A stretch of DNA of 64,000 nt. Origin: Reticulitermes speratus (taxonomy: Eukaryota > Arthropoda > Insecta > Blattodea > Rhinotermitidae). Position 1 is the stretch's first letter, and every line of letters starts with the position of its first letter. The translations under genes were made by a program, and so were the position numbers. The DNA lies in contig JAJKFL010000011.1 in the NCBI GenBank assembly GCA_021186555.1, positions 10,316,001-10,380,000 of the forward strand. The letters are read 5' to 3'. A model generated the notes under the pieces. The model was not told the origin of the DNA. It ran no database searches and worked only from the letters and a program-made list of their open reading frames with translations. Positions 9,898 to 21,993 of the stretch are shown piece by piece.

Positions 9898-10792
9898 GTT
9901 GTTCCGTGCACACTACAGAATCCTCCTTTAGGAAATTAAACAGGCGAATATATCCTACCACACTTAACCTCTGCAAACAGAGGTGCAGCCTAAAATCGCG
10001 CTGAAAGGGATTCCGCCCACAGTGGAAATTGCAGAAATCCAAGAAGAGCTGGAACACAACAACCTCCACGTGGTAAACATCAGACAAATCGTCCGACAAG
10101 AGAAGACTGCGGGTCAAATACAGCACAAATACCCGGTATTTATTGTTACATTCAGGAATGGCACGGAGTTCCGGGACGTGTATAAACTTACAAAAGTGTG
10201 TCACTGTCTCGTCCGTTGGGAAAAGTATAAAAACCCACGACCACTTCAACAATGTTTTAAATGCCAACAATTTGGTCTTTCCTCAACCCACTGTGGTCGG
10301 CCCAGCCGATGTGTAAAATGCGACGGGTCCCATTCAACGAAAGACTGCCTGAAACCTATAGCGGCTCCGCCCAAATGTGTAAATTGCGGAGGGGACCACC
10401 CGGCAAATCACGGAGGATGCCCCATCTACATCAAACACCTAGAAGCGCGGACCCGACGACTTCCTCGCCCTTCGTCTCGGCCTACCAAACCGCCTCCACT
10501 CATCGCAATTTCCACCTCTCCGTACGCCTCCTGTGACGCAACGTCACCCCCCAACGTGGGCACAAATCGCATCACAACCGCCCTCTCAACAGGAAAATAT
10601 CCCAATTCCCTCATTGATCGATTCATTAAAATCGATTATCACTACCCTTAATTTACACAAGATTGGGGCGGAAATGCGAACATTGGCAACACGGCTGCAG
10701 GCAGCCAGTTCCCCAATGGATAAGCTACTCCTTATAGTGGACACTGCACTGAGCTACCTTGCGCAATCCCCGTAAATAGAAGTATCAGGATC

Positions 10793-13420
10793 ATGCAATG
10801 GATTGCAAATTCCATCCTACAGAAAAAACCGGAATTACTGCATTTCCTCACCGTAAATAAAATTGACGTGGCGGCTATCAGCGAGACAAAACTCCATCCT
10901 AACCGAAAATTCACGGCTCCGGGATACAAAATTTATCGAACAGATAGAAATCAATACGAAGGCGGAGTACTGCTACTAATAAAACGCAGCAACCGTCATT
11001 ATTATATCATTCTCCCGAGGGCAACCCGACTTGAAATGGTGGCGGTTTCCATAAGACTACCTCAGCAGCGCAGGATCCTACTCGTCTCGGGGTACAACCC
11101 GCCAAGAAACACACTCAGTTGCAACGACCTCGACACGGTTTTCTCCTCTCCAGATCCGGCCGTGCTCCTAGGAGATCTCAATAGTAAACACCCAACCTGG
11201 CACTGTGAATCCTCAGACAGGAACGGTCGAGTCATGCTAGACTATTGCCTAGACCGGTCCATATTAATTAATCAGCCGGACCAACCTACATTTATTCACC
11301 CCCGTGGAAGTGCCAGCGTCCTTGACATTGCTCTGACGAGAGGCTGCCAACTGACCTCACTCAAATCCATTTCAGACTTATCCTCCGACCATAACCCGGT
11401 AGTGAGTAAGCTACGCGTCCGCCCCCTGTCGACGGCGACTCATCCAATCTTGGATTATTCACAGGCCAACTGGCCTTTGTACAGTGCGAGGTTAACCCGC
11501 CAGCTTGTTTCCCTCCCCATCATTCGTGATGACAAAGACCTTGATAGAGCGGTTCACTATTTTACTGCGTCAATTCGGCAGGCGGCGACAGCAGCTATAC
11601 CGAGGAAGGAAGTCAAACAGCGACATATGCATTTTCCTCCGTCCTTCCGTTTGTTACTCAAGTTTCGTAACTCCATTCGCAGGCGGTTTCAAAGGACTCG
11701 CCTGAAAGTGTTGGCAATACTCCACTAGGTCCTCAACTGGATCATATCCAACCTTCTTAGGGGATACCTCAATGCCAAATGGAGACGTTCCTGGGATCTC
11801 TCCATCCTCAGAAAGCAGTTATGGAAGATTGCTAGGTACTTCAAAACGACGCATGTATCCACCCCGCCGCTGATCGACAACGGAGCAGACATCCCCTGCA
11901 GAGGACAAGGCGGAAGTACTCGCGACACGGTTAGAACGAGTCCACGATCTAACGATCCCGAAGACACCTACGTCTCACGCCTTAGAAGTGGACAGTACCC
12001 TTGATGCTTTCCTGAGACGCCACAGACAGGGTGGCGCAAGATGCCCGCCCGTCCGCGTAAAGGAAGTACAGCGAGATATTACCTCCCTAAAACGTCGCTA
12101 AGCCCCGGCGGAGGATGGAGTCACTACTGTAATGATTCGTCACCTACCTACAGCAGCAATCAAGCACCTGACTCACTTATTTTCCTCGACGCTGTAGCTT
12201 GGCCATTTCCCTCAGCCCTGGAAACAGGCTAAAGTTTTACCTATCCTGAAGCCTAAAAACCCCCGTCACATCCGGCCTCCTACAGACCGATAAGCCTTAT
12301 TAGCTCTATAAGTTAGATGCTCGAACGCGTGGTAGCTCGGCGCTTGGCCGCACACGCGAAACGGTTCAACCTTATACCTACTGAACAATTTGGCAACAAC
12401 TGCACAACTGGCACGCATCTCCGATTACATCCCTCATGGGTATAACCTCCGAAAACACGGGCATGGTATTACTGGACCTAGAGAAGGCTTACGATACAAT
12501 ATGGACACGGGGCCTGCTTGCAAACTCATTCACTTCAACTTTCCAGCTCATCTCATTGTGTTTCTCCACTCATACCTCAGCGGTCGCACATTCAACGTGA
12601 TCGTCGACGGAGTCGCCTCTACATCGCGAACCCAGCGTGCAGGTCTCCCTCAAGGAGCAGTCCTCTCTCCCATCCTGTTCACGTTTTACATCTCCGACAT
12701 ACCACGTTTCCCTCATGTTCAATTTGCGCTCTACGCGGATGACACGGCGCTCGTCGCAGTCATGAACGTGGACACAATCGTACGCAGGCCAACCAATGGC
12801 GGTGTGCCGCCTCAAACAATATTTTGCCCGCTGGCGCCTTCAGGTCAATATCTCAAAAACAGAAGCCATCTTCTTTACTAAGAGACGTCCGCTACCTCCC
12901 CCAGCACTTCACATCGACGGACAAGCGATACCTTGGTCGCCGAGTGTTAAATACCTGGGACTACATCTGACACCTTCTCTTACCTTCACTACTCATGTCC
13001 GAAAAAAAGCCCACATAGCTCTAGGAGCCTTGGCACACTTTATTTCCACTCTTGGCCAGGGACTCGACATTGTCCACGTCAACAAAACTCCGACTCTACT
13101 TGACGATTATATGCCCTATTCTCACCTATGGGGCACCAGTCCGGTGCTCCACAAGTGATACAAACATCCGCACGGTGCAAAACAAATGTCTCCGGGTTCT
13201 CTCGGATTCTCCGCGGAACACGCCCATCAACGTTCTACATGCCTCGTTCGGAATGGTTTCCTTCAAAATTTGTATACTTCATCTTGCAACGAAATTTTAT
13301 GACCAATGCACGCACCATTCAAACCCTTTGATTAGGGACATTGGAAATTACTCTCGTCAAGAACTTCACACCATGTATCGGCCATATTCCCATAAGAGAA
13401 TAAAACATGCATTGCTCTAA
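10793..13420 (+). pseudogene. LINE ORF2: APE endonuclease and reverse transcriptase
   Basis: The endonuclease domain occupies 10793-11430. It has WIANSI (family WNANSI, so the first Asn is lost), ISETKL with the catalytic Glu, GGVLLLIKR, VSGYNPP, LLGDLNSKHPTWH, LDIALT and SDHNPV. A linker follows, with frame changes at about 11725 and again near 12000-12400. The reverse transcriptase shows GLPQGAVLSPILFTFYISD (about 12640-12700) and the catalytic ALYADDTALVA (about 12730-12765). KYLGLHLTPSLTF follows, and the closing CPILTYGAPV segment near 13100-13150 lies in another frame. At least four frame changes are needed across the gene, so it is inactive. This enzyme would nick the target and prime cDNA synthesis from the LINE RNA. 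Confidence 0.85.
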
Positions 13421-13622
13421 GAGCTTCGGCGTTGGTAGTGATTTCATGGGGGCTACGACCTAATTTTCACTACGGGTAAAATGTTCAAGGTGCATTATCC
13501 AAAATAAGACTGAGTGCTTCGTGTTACGTTTGAGGAAAAATTGGTGAACGGGACAATTTGTAATTGTAGGATGTGTTTTTGATGTATCCAACTAGGCCAG
13601 AAAATAAAGCTTTCAATCAAAA

Positions 13623-14110
13623 CTTTCTAGCCATTTTGAATTTTTTAAACAAGGCGGATTACGCGGTAAATTCGAATTGTACGATTTTAAAATTTCCGAG
13701 ACATGTTAGCTGCGCGACATTTGGAATTTTACATGGTGGATGACCCGGGAAGTTTGAATTTTAGCTATGTTAAATATCAGGACAACATGGCCGCTACACA
13801 TTTTTGGAACTATATTATAATTACGATTGCCATTTCCAATTTCACGACATATCACGTTCATGTTAGCTACCCGCCATTTTTCAAATTTGTAGAATGCGCG
13901 CGCTTTTTTGAATGTTGGATCTATATTTACCGCAGCCATACTGAATTTTGAAAACATGGCGGATGACCCGGGAATTGTGAATTTTGCAATTTTTAAATTT
14001 CACCAGACAACATGGCCGCTACCTGCCATTTTTAAAGACAAGACGGCAAACTTGGATTTTCAATTTTATTGCAAGTTAACTAGACAATATGGTGGCCTTT
14101 AGTTAGCTTG
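13623..14110. repeat. Satellite-like degenerate repeats, period about 225 bp
   Basis: The strings ggatgacccgggaa (13739 and 13962) and acaacatggccgctac (about 13782 and 14007) each recur at a spacing of about 225 bp. They are embedded in many diverged -catggcgg- and -ttgaatttt- segments. This is two or more decayed repeat units. It lies directly after the LINE 3' end and resembles the ATGGCG-bearing cluster before the LINE. Confidence 0.6.
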
Positions 14111-14730
14111 GGTAACAGAAGTTTAATGTGCCAACATGTTGAATTTTACTTAAATTTTCCTGAAAACATATCTGCTATCAGGCATTCTTGAATTTTACAA
14201 CATTGAGGCTAAGCTGATCATTTTATGAATTTGTAACTGAAAATATAAATCTGCATAATTGAAACCTTAAACACTTTTACCATTACGAATTTACAAGGGA
14301 GAGGAAAGGGATGGTCAGGTGGTAAGGCACAAGACTTGAGAACAAAAGATTGTATGGATCAAATTCTACCTTACTTGTCCCTTTTTCAAGGAGAGAAAAG
14401 GTATTATAAAAATTAAAATGAACAACACTTTTTTAAAACTTACATCTCATGATGATAATTTTAATTATGACGAATATGTTACAATTATTCAAAGCAGACT
14501 AATGTGTTAGCCGCCCAATTTTTGACTTGCACACACACAGCTTGTGTATGTGCTGTCTAACGATGGTGCTGTATTGCCCCATGTGGCAGAAAACGTGATC
14601 ACCCAGTGGCCATGGCCATCCGAATACAGCATAAAAAGTCTTTCTGACTTTCGTAGAGGGCTTGTGTTTCCTCTCTCTTGACTACCTATATGATATTACA
14701 CAGTTTCTATCTATTTATTTTGTATATAAA
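14111..14730. other. Anonymous DNA
   Basis: No exon or element recognised. A short imperfect palindrome, acacacagc-ttgtgtatgtgct, lies near 14533-14556. Confidence 0.3.
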
Positions 14731-14734
14731 GGTC

Positions 14735-14985
14735 AGATTACTTTTCCACAAGTCTGCTTAATTATCAACACATTTTTTCCACCTTTGTGCGAGATGCTGT
14801 ATGCCGGTTGTGTAAAACTCTTTGCTGAAGCGTCACGAGCTCTTCACGCACGCTGTGTTTCAGCTCGTCATCCTCCAAGTGCATCCTTCAGGGAGCCAAG
14901 AAGATAGAAGTTGCATGGTACAAAATCACTGTTGGGACGATGAGAGAGAACAGTCCACCCCATATGGCACACGTGAAGGGTATCT
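14735..14985 (-). mobile_element. mariner-like relic (C-terminal part)
   Basis: The minus-strand reading gives WTVLSHRPNSDF-VPCNFYLLGSLKDALGG, a decayed form of the mariner WxVLPHPPYSPDLAPSDYHLFGPLKDAL block. With frame changes it continues SAKSFTQPAYSISHKGGKNV, matching the terminal KEFYxxGIxxLxxRWQKCV block. The third catalytic Asp is replaced by Asn. Only the last third of the gene remains. Confidence 0.55.
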
Positions 14986-14989
14986 GCCA

Positions 14990-15645
14990 TGAATTCATAC
15001 AAATTAATGAAAGTAGATGACATACCGACGGAGTAAATAGATTGAGAGCACACAGCATATATTTCATGCTTCAAAAACAGCAAGAACCCAGAATATGCAC
15101 AAATTAGTAATTTTTACACTAACTAACTCCATGGAGCACAGTCCTTCTTGAGAAGCTAGCAGGTCGTCAGCTAGTCAAGAAATTTCCCGCGATTTATCGA
15201 ACCCGAAGGTTCATTACCGCACTCACAAGAGCCAGCCACCTGTCCCTATTCTGAGCCATATCAATCCAGTCCATACCACCCCCATCCCACTTCTTGAAGA
15301 TCCATTCTAATATTATCCTCCCACCTAGGCCTGGGTCTTCCAAGTGGTCTCCTTCCCTCAGGAATTTTTACACTAGTCAACAATTTTCATTTTTTTTTCA
15401 GACAAAATGGTTGAAAGTGACTATTTTTTTAATAAGTCAGGTGTGATGACAACGAAAACGATAAGCAAAATATCATACCACGTACAGATTTTGTGCAATG
15501 TAAATCTAACGTGAATTTATAAGAATTAATTACAGTACATCTTACGTTGAAGAAATAAAGGGTTTTAGAGCACAAAGAACATGTTTCATGTTGGAAAAAT
15601 GGTAAGAACAGCCTAGAGTATGCACCAATTAACATTTTTAACAAT
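14990..15645. repeat. Two diverged copies of one unclassified repeat
   Basis: Segments about 14993-15115 and 15512-15645 align by eye. Each holds agagcaca-a--a-atgtttcatg, then aaaa--g-aagaac, then a block ending aatatgcac-aatta. Between the copies sits the LINE tail at 15120-15370, so the LINE fragment may have inserted into, or between, the copies. Confidence 0.45.
15120..15370 (-). mobile_element. 3' end of an RTE-like LINE
   Basis: On the minus strand it reads EGRRPLGRPRPRWEDNIRMDL, then W-x-DWYGSE-GQVAGSCECGNEPSGSI and LLKKDCAPWS. These are the last residues and 3' tail of a widespread non-LTR element whose C-terminus is GRPRxRWEDNIKMDL. Everything 5' of this, including the whole reverse transcriptase, is missing, as expected for 5'-truncated LINE copies. 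Confidence 0.65.
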
Positions 15646-16445
15646 ATAATAATTGTAATTAATTTTTCCACATCTTGCACTCATTCAAATACCGTACAAG
15701 AAGGAACAACTTTAAAAAAGCTAAGTTCTATTATGTTATGGTTACTTTTTTCTTTTACATAACTTCATGTCAGGAAATGAGATAGCAATTTACCAGAAAC
15801 TCTAGCCATTCACATTACAAGTGATTGGGCACAATTTTAATAACAGAGAAACATATCAGCTTTTACAATTTTATGGACATTTTAAAAAATGGTACCCACT
15901 TTTTAAAAACAGTGACATGATGCAAGTTTTTAAATTATGAAGCTGAGACAGGCTTGCAACGACACGCAAAACAGTTTTCAAACACGCTGCCAAAACCTTG
16001 TTGACTACCTACCTAACTACATACCCATGTACATCTATTTTGTTGCTACCTTTCTAGTGATCTGTTCTCCAATCTATATATTTATTTTCTATTTATTCAT
16101 ATATTTATATATCTATCCATCATACCTATTTTTCTATCACTCTATCCACTTACTTGTACTTCTATCTTTCAAACAATGTATTGTCTGTCTGTCTGTTTAT
16201 CCATCCATCCAACCTTACACCCATCAATCTAAATATCTACCTCCCTACCAACCTATCTATATTAATATCTATTTAATTATTGTTTATCTACATAGCTATC
16301 TATGCACCTATTCACATATCAATCCCTGTGTCCACTATCAATCAGTGTCTCTATCCATTTATCCATCTATATATCTATCCACATATCTAGTTACCTGTTT
16401 TCAGTCTAGCCTTCTGTGTTTGTATTGAACTACCTAAATTTTTAT
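15646..16445 (+). other. Low-complexity TATC/CTAT-rich stretch
   Basis: From about 16040 the sequence is dominated by diverged ctat/atcc repeats. These create a 163-codon open frame (15937-16428) of Tyr, Ile, Leu, Ser and His. This is microsatellite-derived and not a gene. Confidence 0.6.
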
Positions 16446-16482
16446 GTACCTACCTACCTATCTATCTATCTATCTATCTATC
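16446..16482 (+). repeat. (TACC)n(TATC)n microsatellite
   Basis: Uninterrupted tacc units run into about seven tatc units. It is the purest part of the surrounding ctat-rich stretch. Confidence 0.9.
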
Positions 16483-19104
16483 TGTCCTGCAGGAGTTGGG
16501 CACGTTTTCTCTTAAAATATCCAGCCCACACATCTTTCTACTCATTGGGTACTGGAGGCTCTCACCAGACGAAGAGGTGCCGAAGTGCAAGGATGCCCAC
16601 TCACCTCAGTCCAGCAACCACTCCAGACCAGACAAAGAAGAGGGTTAATTGTAATTTCTGTTTAATCCTCAAAAACCGAATACAGATATGTGTGTGTGGC
16701 ATGCCAGCTTTGTAGTATGTGCAGACCTGCAAACATAAAACATAACCTGCAGTGTACACTCCAACTGACAAATAATCTATAGCTGGAGATACCAGTGTGC
16801 ATTCAGTCACCTTCATTTACTGCCCCCAGTGTCAGAAGTGGATTTGTGCTAAGTGGACCAAACATAAATTTTCTTTTTCAATAAACATCAGGAAAAATCC
16901 TTTCAATGTATCTTTAAATGCTATTTTTCTTGAATTCTATAATCAGGTACCAAAAAAAATTATTGTAACGAATAATTTCTGCCCTCATTTCTTAGTTGCG
17001 AGAATGCTGGTGTGGTTGCTGACACTTCCTGCATGTGCAGAAGTAATTTAACATTGTAACAGGTGGTGGGGATTATTCCCTTCAGCACTGAGTTGCGGCT
17101 CTCTACAGACACGGATTGCAGCAGGCTTAGAATTGATGCATACAGAACCTAACCCTACATAGGTAACCTTGGAACATGAACTTCAATAACAGGAAGCTGC
17201 AATGTGAAACAAAATGCAATAAAATAAACTGAAAATATAAAATCATTTAGAAAATTGAAAATTATCATATACATTTGGGCAATCAGAATAATTACTGCAC
17301 TGTTTAAGACTACTGCACAAAAAGTCTGTTTCATTTCCTGAGAACGAAGTTACAGCTTTTTCATTCAACCAAACTTAAAGTTCTTTGTAAACGATGCACA
17401 AAAACTTAAATGTCCCTGCGAAGGGAATTCTGTCAGGCAGATGCCATGACTTCAATTTAAATGCTAATGCTGAAGGGTTGATCATCTCTACTTATATGCC
17501 ACATTCTACTGCACAATAAATATGTGATTCATCACAACTACTGCAACAGTACTGACAATAATGACACAAAGCAACAGACTACAACAACCAACACCTATTT
17601 TTGACATGCTGTATGACACTCAAAATGTTACACACCTTCCAAATATCTGACTGGAATAAGTCACAGTATGATTCAAAGGAATGGTAGATTTCAAACCGTA
17701 CATACCCAAGAACGCAAATCTTTTGTATAAACATTTATAAAGCAGGTCATAAGAGTCGATATGCATATGACATGGACATGCATTGAGGGAAGAACATGGC
17801 CCATGAGACTGCATATGTGATGGTTATTCATACAACTGGGTGGAAAGGTGGAGGGGCATGGGCATAAGCTACATACCGTCTTTTCCCCCATAACCTGATT
17901 TACCTATCTGACAAAAACAGATCAATTATTGTGAAAACTCTTACCTACCAGAAGGGAATGTCACATGACGTACTAACATGTAACAATCGACTGAAGCAGA
18001 AAACATTCTGTCTAGGACTATAGATGACTCGACAAAAAAGGGCAGGAGAGATAAATTACAACACATATTTTACAAACCTGCACAAGCCTACAAATGGTAA
18101 CTTCTGTGATCAACATGCAAATGTTGAAAACCTAAAAATCGCACAAAACTACATCAAACATATGGGTTATGTTGACATAAGGACATGAAGTTGTTTGATA
18201 CAATGCCAGACATGGAAGCGGACAAAAACTATTCTTTAACTTCCTACACGACATTTCTAAACAGCTTCCTCCTCTTGACTGCAGGTGAGACCAAAAGGAC
18301 TCAAGACTTCCAACTTTCCCATGTGGAACTTGACTGAAAGGACCAAGAGATAACCACAACCATGTCAACCCCTGTATTTTATGAGAACAAGTTACACAGC
18401 TTGAGGTAAACCACCGCAGTCACTGGTCATTTCCATCCTCCAGACCGTACTGCACTTGTTCTACATGAGGAATGAGGGTGGGAAAGTTCTAAGTCGAGTG
18501 CAAGAAGTGTACTGTGGGACTGAGCACTGTTGCTTACAAGACTACCACACAAAACTGAAACTGTGATATATCAACCAATGGCAGGTCATCAGAATTAGAA
18601 AACTTCTCACCACATGAATATGTAATCAGAAAGCTTTGCTACACTTACTGCAACATGATACTAAATAAACACACGTACACCAAGATATGGCACACTAGGC
18701 TGTTCACCCATACATCACAGAAACCAGCATATGGTCACTTACAATGACAAAGTTTCAACAGAAGTTTGTCTTCATGGTCTGGTGCTCAATTAACCACGGA
18801 GGGTTTACTCAAATGAAAATTAAGGTAAAGACTGCTAGTTAAACAATGAATATCCCTTTGACACTGGAATTTAGTGCCCAGTGTACTCTGCAAAACGCCA
18901 GCGATCTAAATGGCCGTCCATTACCTTGCACGTTCTTGGCCAAACAATTTAGCTCACATTTGGTCTTCCCAGCATCACACTGCAAGTTGACTAACATTGT
19001 CTTTCAGAGCCAAAAGGATATCAGAGCTTTAAACAACCCTGGAAGTAAGTTCATATTGTCTTCAACATAAAGTGAGAAACATTAACAAATTACATACTGT
19101 CAGG
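16483..19104. other. Anonymous DNA
   Basis: No supported exon. A frame near 16500-16740 has paired cysteines (CNFC...CVCG) that faintly suggest a zinc-binding tail but could not be assigned. Confidence 0.3.
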
Positions 19105-19340
19105 CTGTGCCATAGCTCAGGTAGACAGATGCTGGATTCCCACTGTGCACACAGGATGACACTTGGTAACCTGAGCTTTCCATTCACGGTGGATAAGGTG
19201 GAAACTCGTCATGTCTCCATTAAGGTTCTTCCACTTCCCGTTGCTCATCTTCATTCCAACATTCACCTGAACTCATCTATCATCACTCTCTAACCTGTGT
19301 GAGAGCCCTGACAAGACAGCATATCACATAATCAGTCTTC
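19105..19340 (+). repeat. Possible tRNA-derived SINE
   Basis: A tRNA-like head (ccatagctcaggtagac...gctggattccc) is followed by a non-tRNA body. An A-box-like tagctcaggtag and a weak B-box-like segment are visible. No clear poly(A)/short-repeat tail or target duplication. Confidence 0.35.
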
Positions 19341-21114
19341 AAGCTGGGGGAACTGTATGTGACCTGGCATTTGGTTGGCTGCAGAGTAAGAGAATTATAT
19401 TCATGAACTTTTACATAAACATACAAGAGCAAAATATAAATATGGAAGAGTATATATACACAGCTACAAGTGACAGATTACCTGATGCTACAACAAATGT
19501 ACAGTAGAACTTGAGCAATAAAGAATGCAGAGGACAAAATATTATGGCCCTCAAAACTAAAGACATTAAAATTTTTCAACTCTGTGCCAGCATCATGCAG
19601 TACATACTAAGACACAGAGACACAAACGTGGATAGCAGATTGCAGGTACCTCAAAAATGAATTTTTCCTGTTGCACAGGTGCAAATGCTTACTGCAAAGC
19701 TGCTTGATGAAAGTAAATCTGCTTATCTTTCACGAGTATTTCTACTTTATGCAAACCATCTTTCTAGATTACAAATTTTAATCAATTGAAAATAGAGGTT
19801 CCAGAATTAGAAGGCAGAGTCACAAAATAAAATCCACTTTCAAAATATCTACATCACTGTTTCTACTTCTTTTCACTGTCTCTGTGACAACAAACGTACA
19901 TTATCATTAAGATAAAACATGAAAACAATTTATTACAATGACAAATTTTTAACTTTATATACTATCTGTGTTAATGCAGAATGCTCAAGTATCAAGGTTT
20001 ACAACAGCAAAAGTAACAACACATAAAATTAAAATCCAACTTCAATGTAATTTAGTTAAAAAATGTGTTCAAAATTTCGTAAGACTGAACTTCCACAATA
20101 TATAGAATCTAACTAGCCTGAAATGATTTGTGCACTCCTGACGAAATATTACTTGGGTGACTAATCAATGAGATTGGCAGAGAATTTGGCATGTATGTGG
20201 GAGAGGTGCACACAGTTTTGGTGGGAAGCCCGAGTGACAGGGACCACTTGGAAGACGTAAGTGTAGGCCACACAATAGTATTAAAATGGATCTTCATGAA
20301 CTAGGATGAAGGGGCACAAACACTATGATCAAGCTTAGGATAGGGATAGGTTGTGGGTTCTCATGCATGCAGTAATGAACTTTGGGGTTCCAAAAAATGC
20401 TAGGAATTTCTTGACTAGCTAAGGAACAAGGACTCTGCTCCACAAGTAAGACCTAACTTACGTTATGTATACTGCTCCATAGGCTGATTTCACTTACAGT
20501 GACTTACTGTATGCACAATTATTTTTAAGGTTATAACACAAATACTTTGTCCAGTAATTATGTAATATTAGGTCATAATAACAATTTAGAATTATTATGC
20601 AATAACATAATTACATGAAAATTTACCTTATGTGATATTAACAAAATACATATACAATATAAAATTATATGAAAATTTATCTAATGTGACATTAATTAAA
20701 TATTCAATTAAAGAATGCCCATACAATTATGAAATCATACATAAGCAAGCAAATCTATCATTTAAAAAAATTTAAAAATCCTATAATCACATAACACAGT
20801 TACCAATTAATGCTTGTTTTATTACAGTGATTTTAGAATAAACACCATCTACGCAGTTGAATATTCATAATTAAACAACACACTTTACCGTCACACTAGA
20901 AATAAAGCGAGGGAAGACACCTGTAAGTGTTAAAGTGATGCAGACATATTCTTGACTAATATTCATTAAAGTGCCACTGTTTGTATTGTATCAGTTTTCA
21001 GTCCAAAAGGATAAGTCCCTGTACAGTCTATTGATGTGTCTCATGTCTCCCTGAAAATGGCGACTTATCGCTGAAACAAGTAGGAGAGTTCCTGCATAAG
21101 GATATGTGATTTTA
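19341..21114. other. Anonymous DNA with an unassigned repeat-like segment
   Basis: Around 20150-20300 a ggtgggaagcccgag-gac--gggaccacttgg segment resembles a repeat I associate with arthropod transposon tails, but I cannot name it. Otherwise AT-rich sequence with no exon. Confidence 0.3.
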
Positions 21115-21115
21115 T

Positions 21116-21993
21116 GAGGGGTGTTCAGAAATGATATGAACTCACCTAATTTGCAGCAATTTTTATTATCTTTTGGCTGAATACTGAACAACTGCTAGCT
21201 CAACACATTCCCCTCCTAGGTCTAAGCATCGCCTTGGGAGCTTCCAGGCGTCTTCACGGAACCATTCTTTATGGGTTTTGTGATACCACTCATGGACAGG
21301 TGCCTGGGAGTGCTCGAGACAGAAATTGCTCACCGCATAATGCATTCTTGATGTTGTCACAACACTGCATAGTCAGGGGGAGCCAGGTCAGGTGAATAAT
21401 GAGGATGAAGAAACACAACAAGCCCTAGTGATGTTAATAACTCACAGGTTTTGACTGGTATACGTACACAAACTGTCGTGCTGCAGCTGAACTTTGCCCG
21501 ACCATTTTCCCTTGCATCACTGCTGGATTCTGTGCCTAAGTCTTGATAGTGTTTCACAGTACCCATCAATGTTGATTGTGATGCCAGTAGAAAGCCAGTC
21601 CATTAGCAATATTCCCTTTGGGACCATTTGCTTTCCCACAGGACAAGTTCAAAATTTTTTTGGGTCATGGACTTCCAGGGTATTCCCATTGCACAGACTG
21701 TCTCATCTTTTTTGGGTGTGTGATAATGGAACCATAATTTAATGCCTTCTTTCCACAGTAATCACGTGGTCCATCTCTGCCCGTGATAATCGCCTTCCAT
21801 TTTTCCACTGCTGTCCTTGCCCTTTGACCACTTTAATCAGTTAGGACACAGCAGTTCTTCACAGGCATGCATGACTAAGATGATACGGTTGTGAAATGAT
21901 GTACACAGACACTATCCAATAACCTGTATACCTTACAGCTTTTTATTTGCTGAAACAGCAGCCCCTGTCCAAATCATTTCTGAATGCCCTGTG
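21116..21993 (-). mobile_element. Decayed mariner-like element with both ends
   Basis: The ends are imperfect inverted repeats: gaggggtgttcagaaatgat at the left and its counterpart acagggcattcagaaatgat (inverted) at the right. The minus-strand interior gives HPHYSPDLAPPDYAVL, the motif carrying the third catalytic residue. Further on, still minus, VHEWYHKTHKEWFREDAWKLPRRCLDLGGECVE matches the transposase C-terminus. It is about 0.88 kb long against about 1.3 kb for a complete copy, and several frames are needed. Confidence 0.65.

Larger units (their letters stand above)
8855..9920 (-). mobile_element. Deleted PIF/Harbinger transposon inside the LINE
   Basis: LINE ORF1 homology stops near 8855 and resumes near 9905-9920. 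Between them lie the two convergent genes typical of insect PIF/Harbinger elements: a minus-strand transposase 5' half and a plus-strand partner-protein 3' half. The facing halves are missing, so one internal deletion removed the transposase C-terminus and the partner N-terminus. The left margin (8855-9000) holds two imperfect copies of a gacgc-caacatag...ctacgtgacgcg unit, about 68 bp each, probably subterminal repeats. The right margin has related GC-rich motifs. I could not fix the 3-bp target duplication. Confidence 0.7.
8680..10775 (+). pseudogene. LINE ORF1 (Gag-like nucleic-acid-binding protein), interrupted
   Basis: The N-terminal part (about 8680-8850) reads ...SPNYFTVLSDSASETETTDAMDS, a usual low-complexity start for Jockey ORF1. 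After the inserted element the frame resumes near 9905 with SSFRKLNR, then QPKIALKGIPPTVEIAEIQ, the family's RNA-binding core. Three knuckles follow: CFKC-(8)-HC..., in which the usual His of GH is Leu; CVKCDGSHSTKDC; and CVNCGGDHPANHGGC. A proline-rich linker follows, then a frame change at about 10535, after which the C-terminal SLIDSLKSIITTLN segment ends at 10775. The product would package LINE RNA. ORF2 begins 18 bases downstream. Confidence 0.8.
8520..13622 (+). mobile_element. Jockey-type LINE, split by a PIF/Harbinger insertion
   Basis: The GC-richer 5' leader begins about 8520 (gggagtctcgtctgagc). ORF1 runs from about 8680 to 10775, interrupted by a DNA transposon. ORF2 runs from about 10793 to 13420. 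A 3' tail carries AATAAA at 13603-13608 and ends near 13622 without a clear poly(A). Two ORFs, three zinc knuckles in ORF1, an APE endonuclease and a YADD reverse transcriptase are the standard Jockey-clade layout. Without the insert the element is about 4 kb, close to full length. Multiple frame breaks show that it is dead. Target duplications were not resolved. Confidence 0.85.

Noticed and set aside
15937-16428. 163-codon open frame rich in Tyr, Ile and Ser
   Set aside because: It is a translation of diverged ctat/atcc microsatellite DNA. Codon content follows the repeat and no domain is visible.
16500-16740. Cysteine pairs suggesting a piggyBac C-terminal zinc finger
   Set aside because: Spacing is irregular, the frame is interrupted, and no DDD catalytic blocks or TTAA-flanked ends were found nearby.
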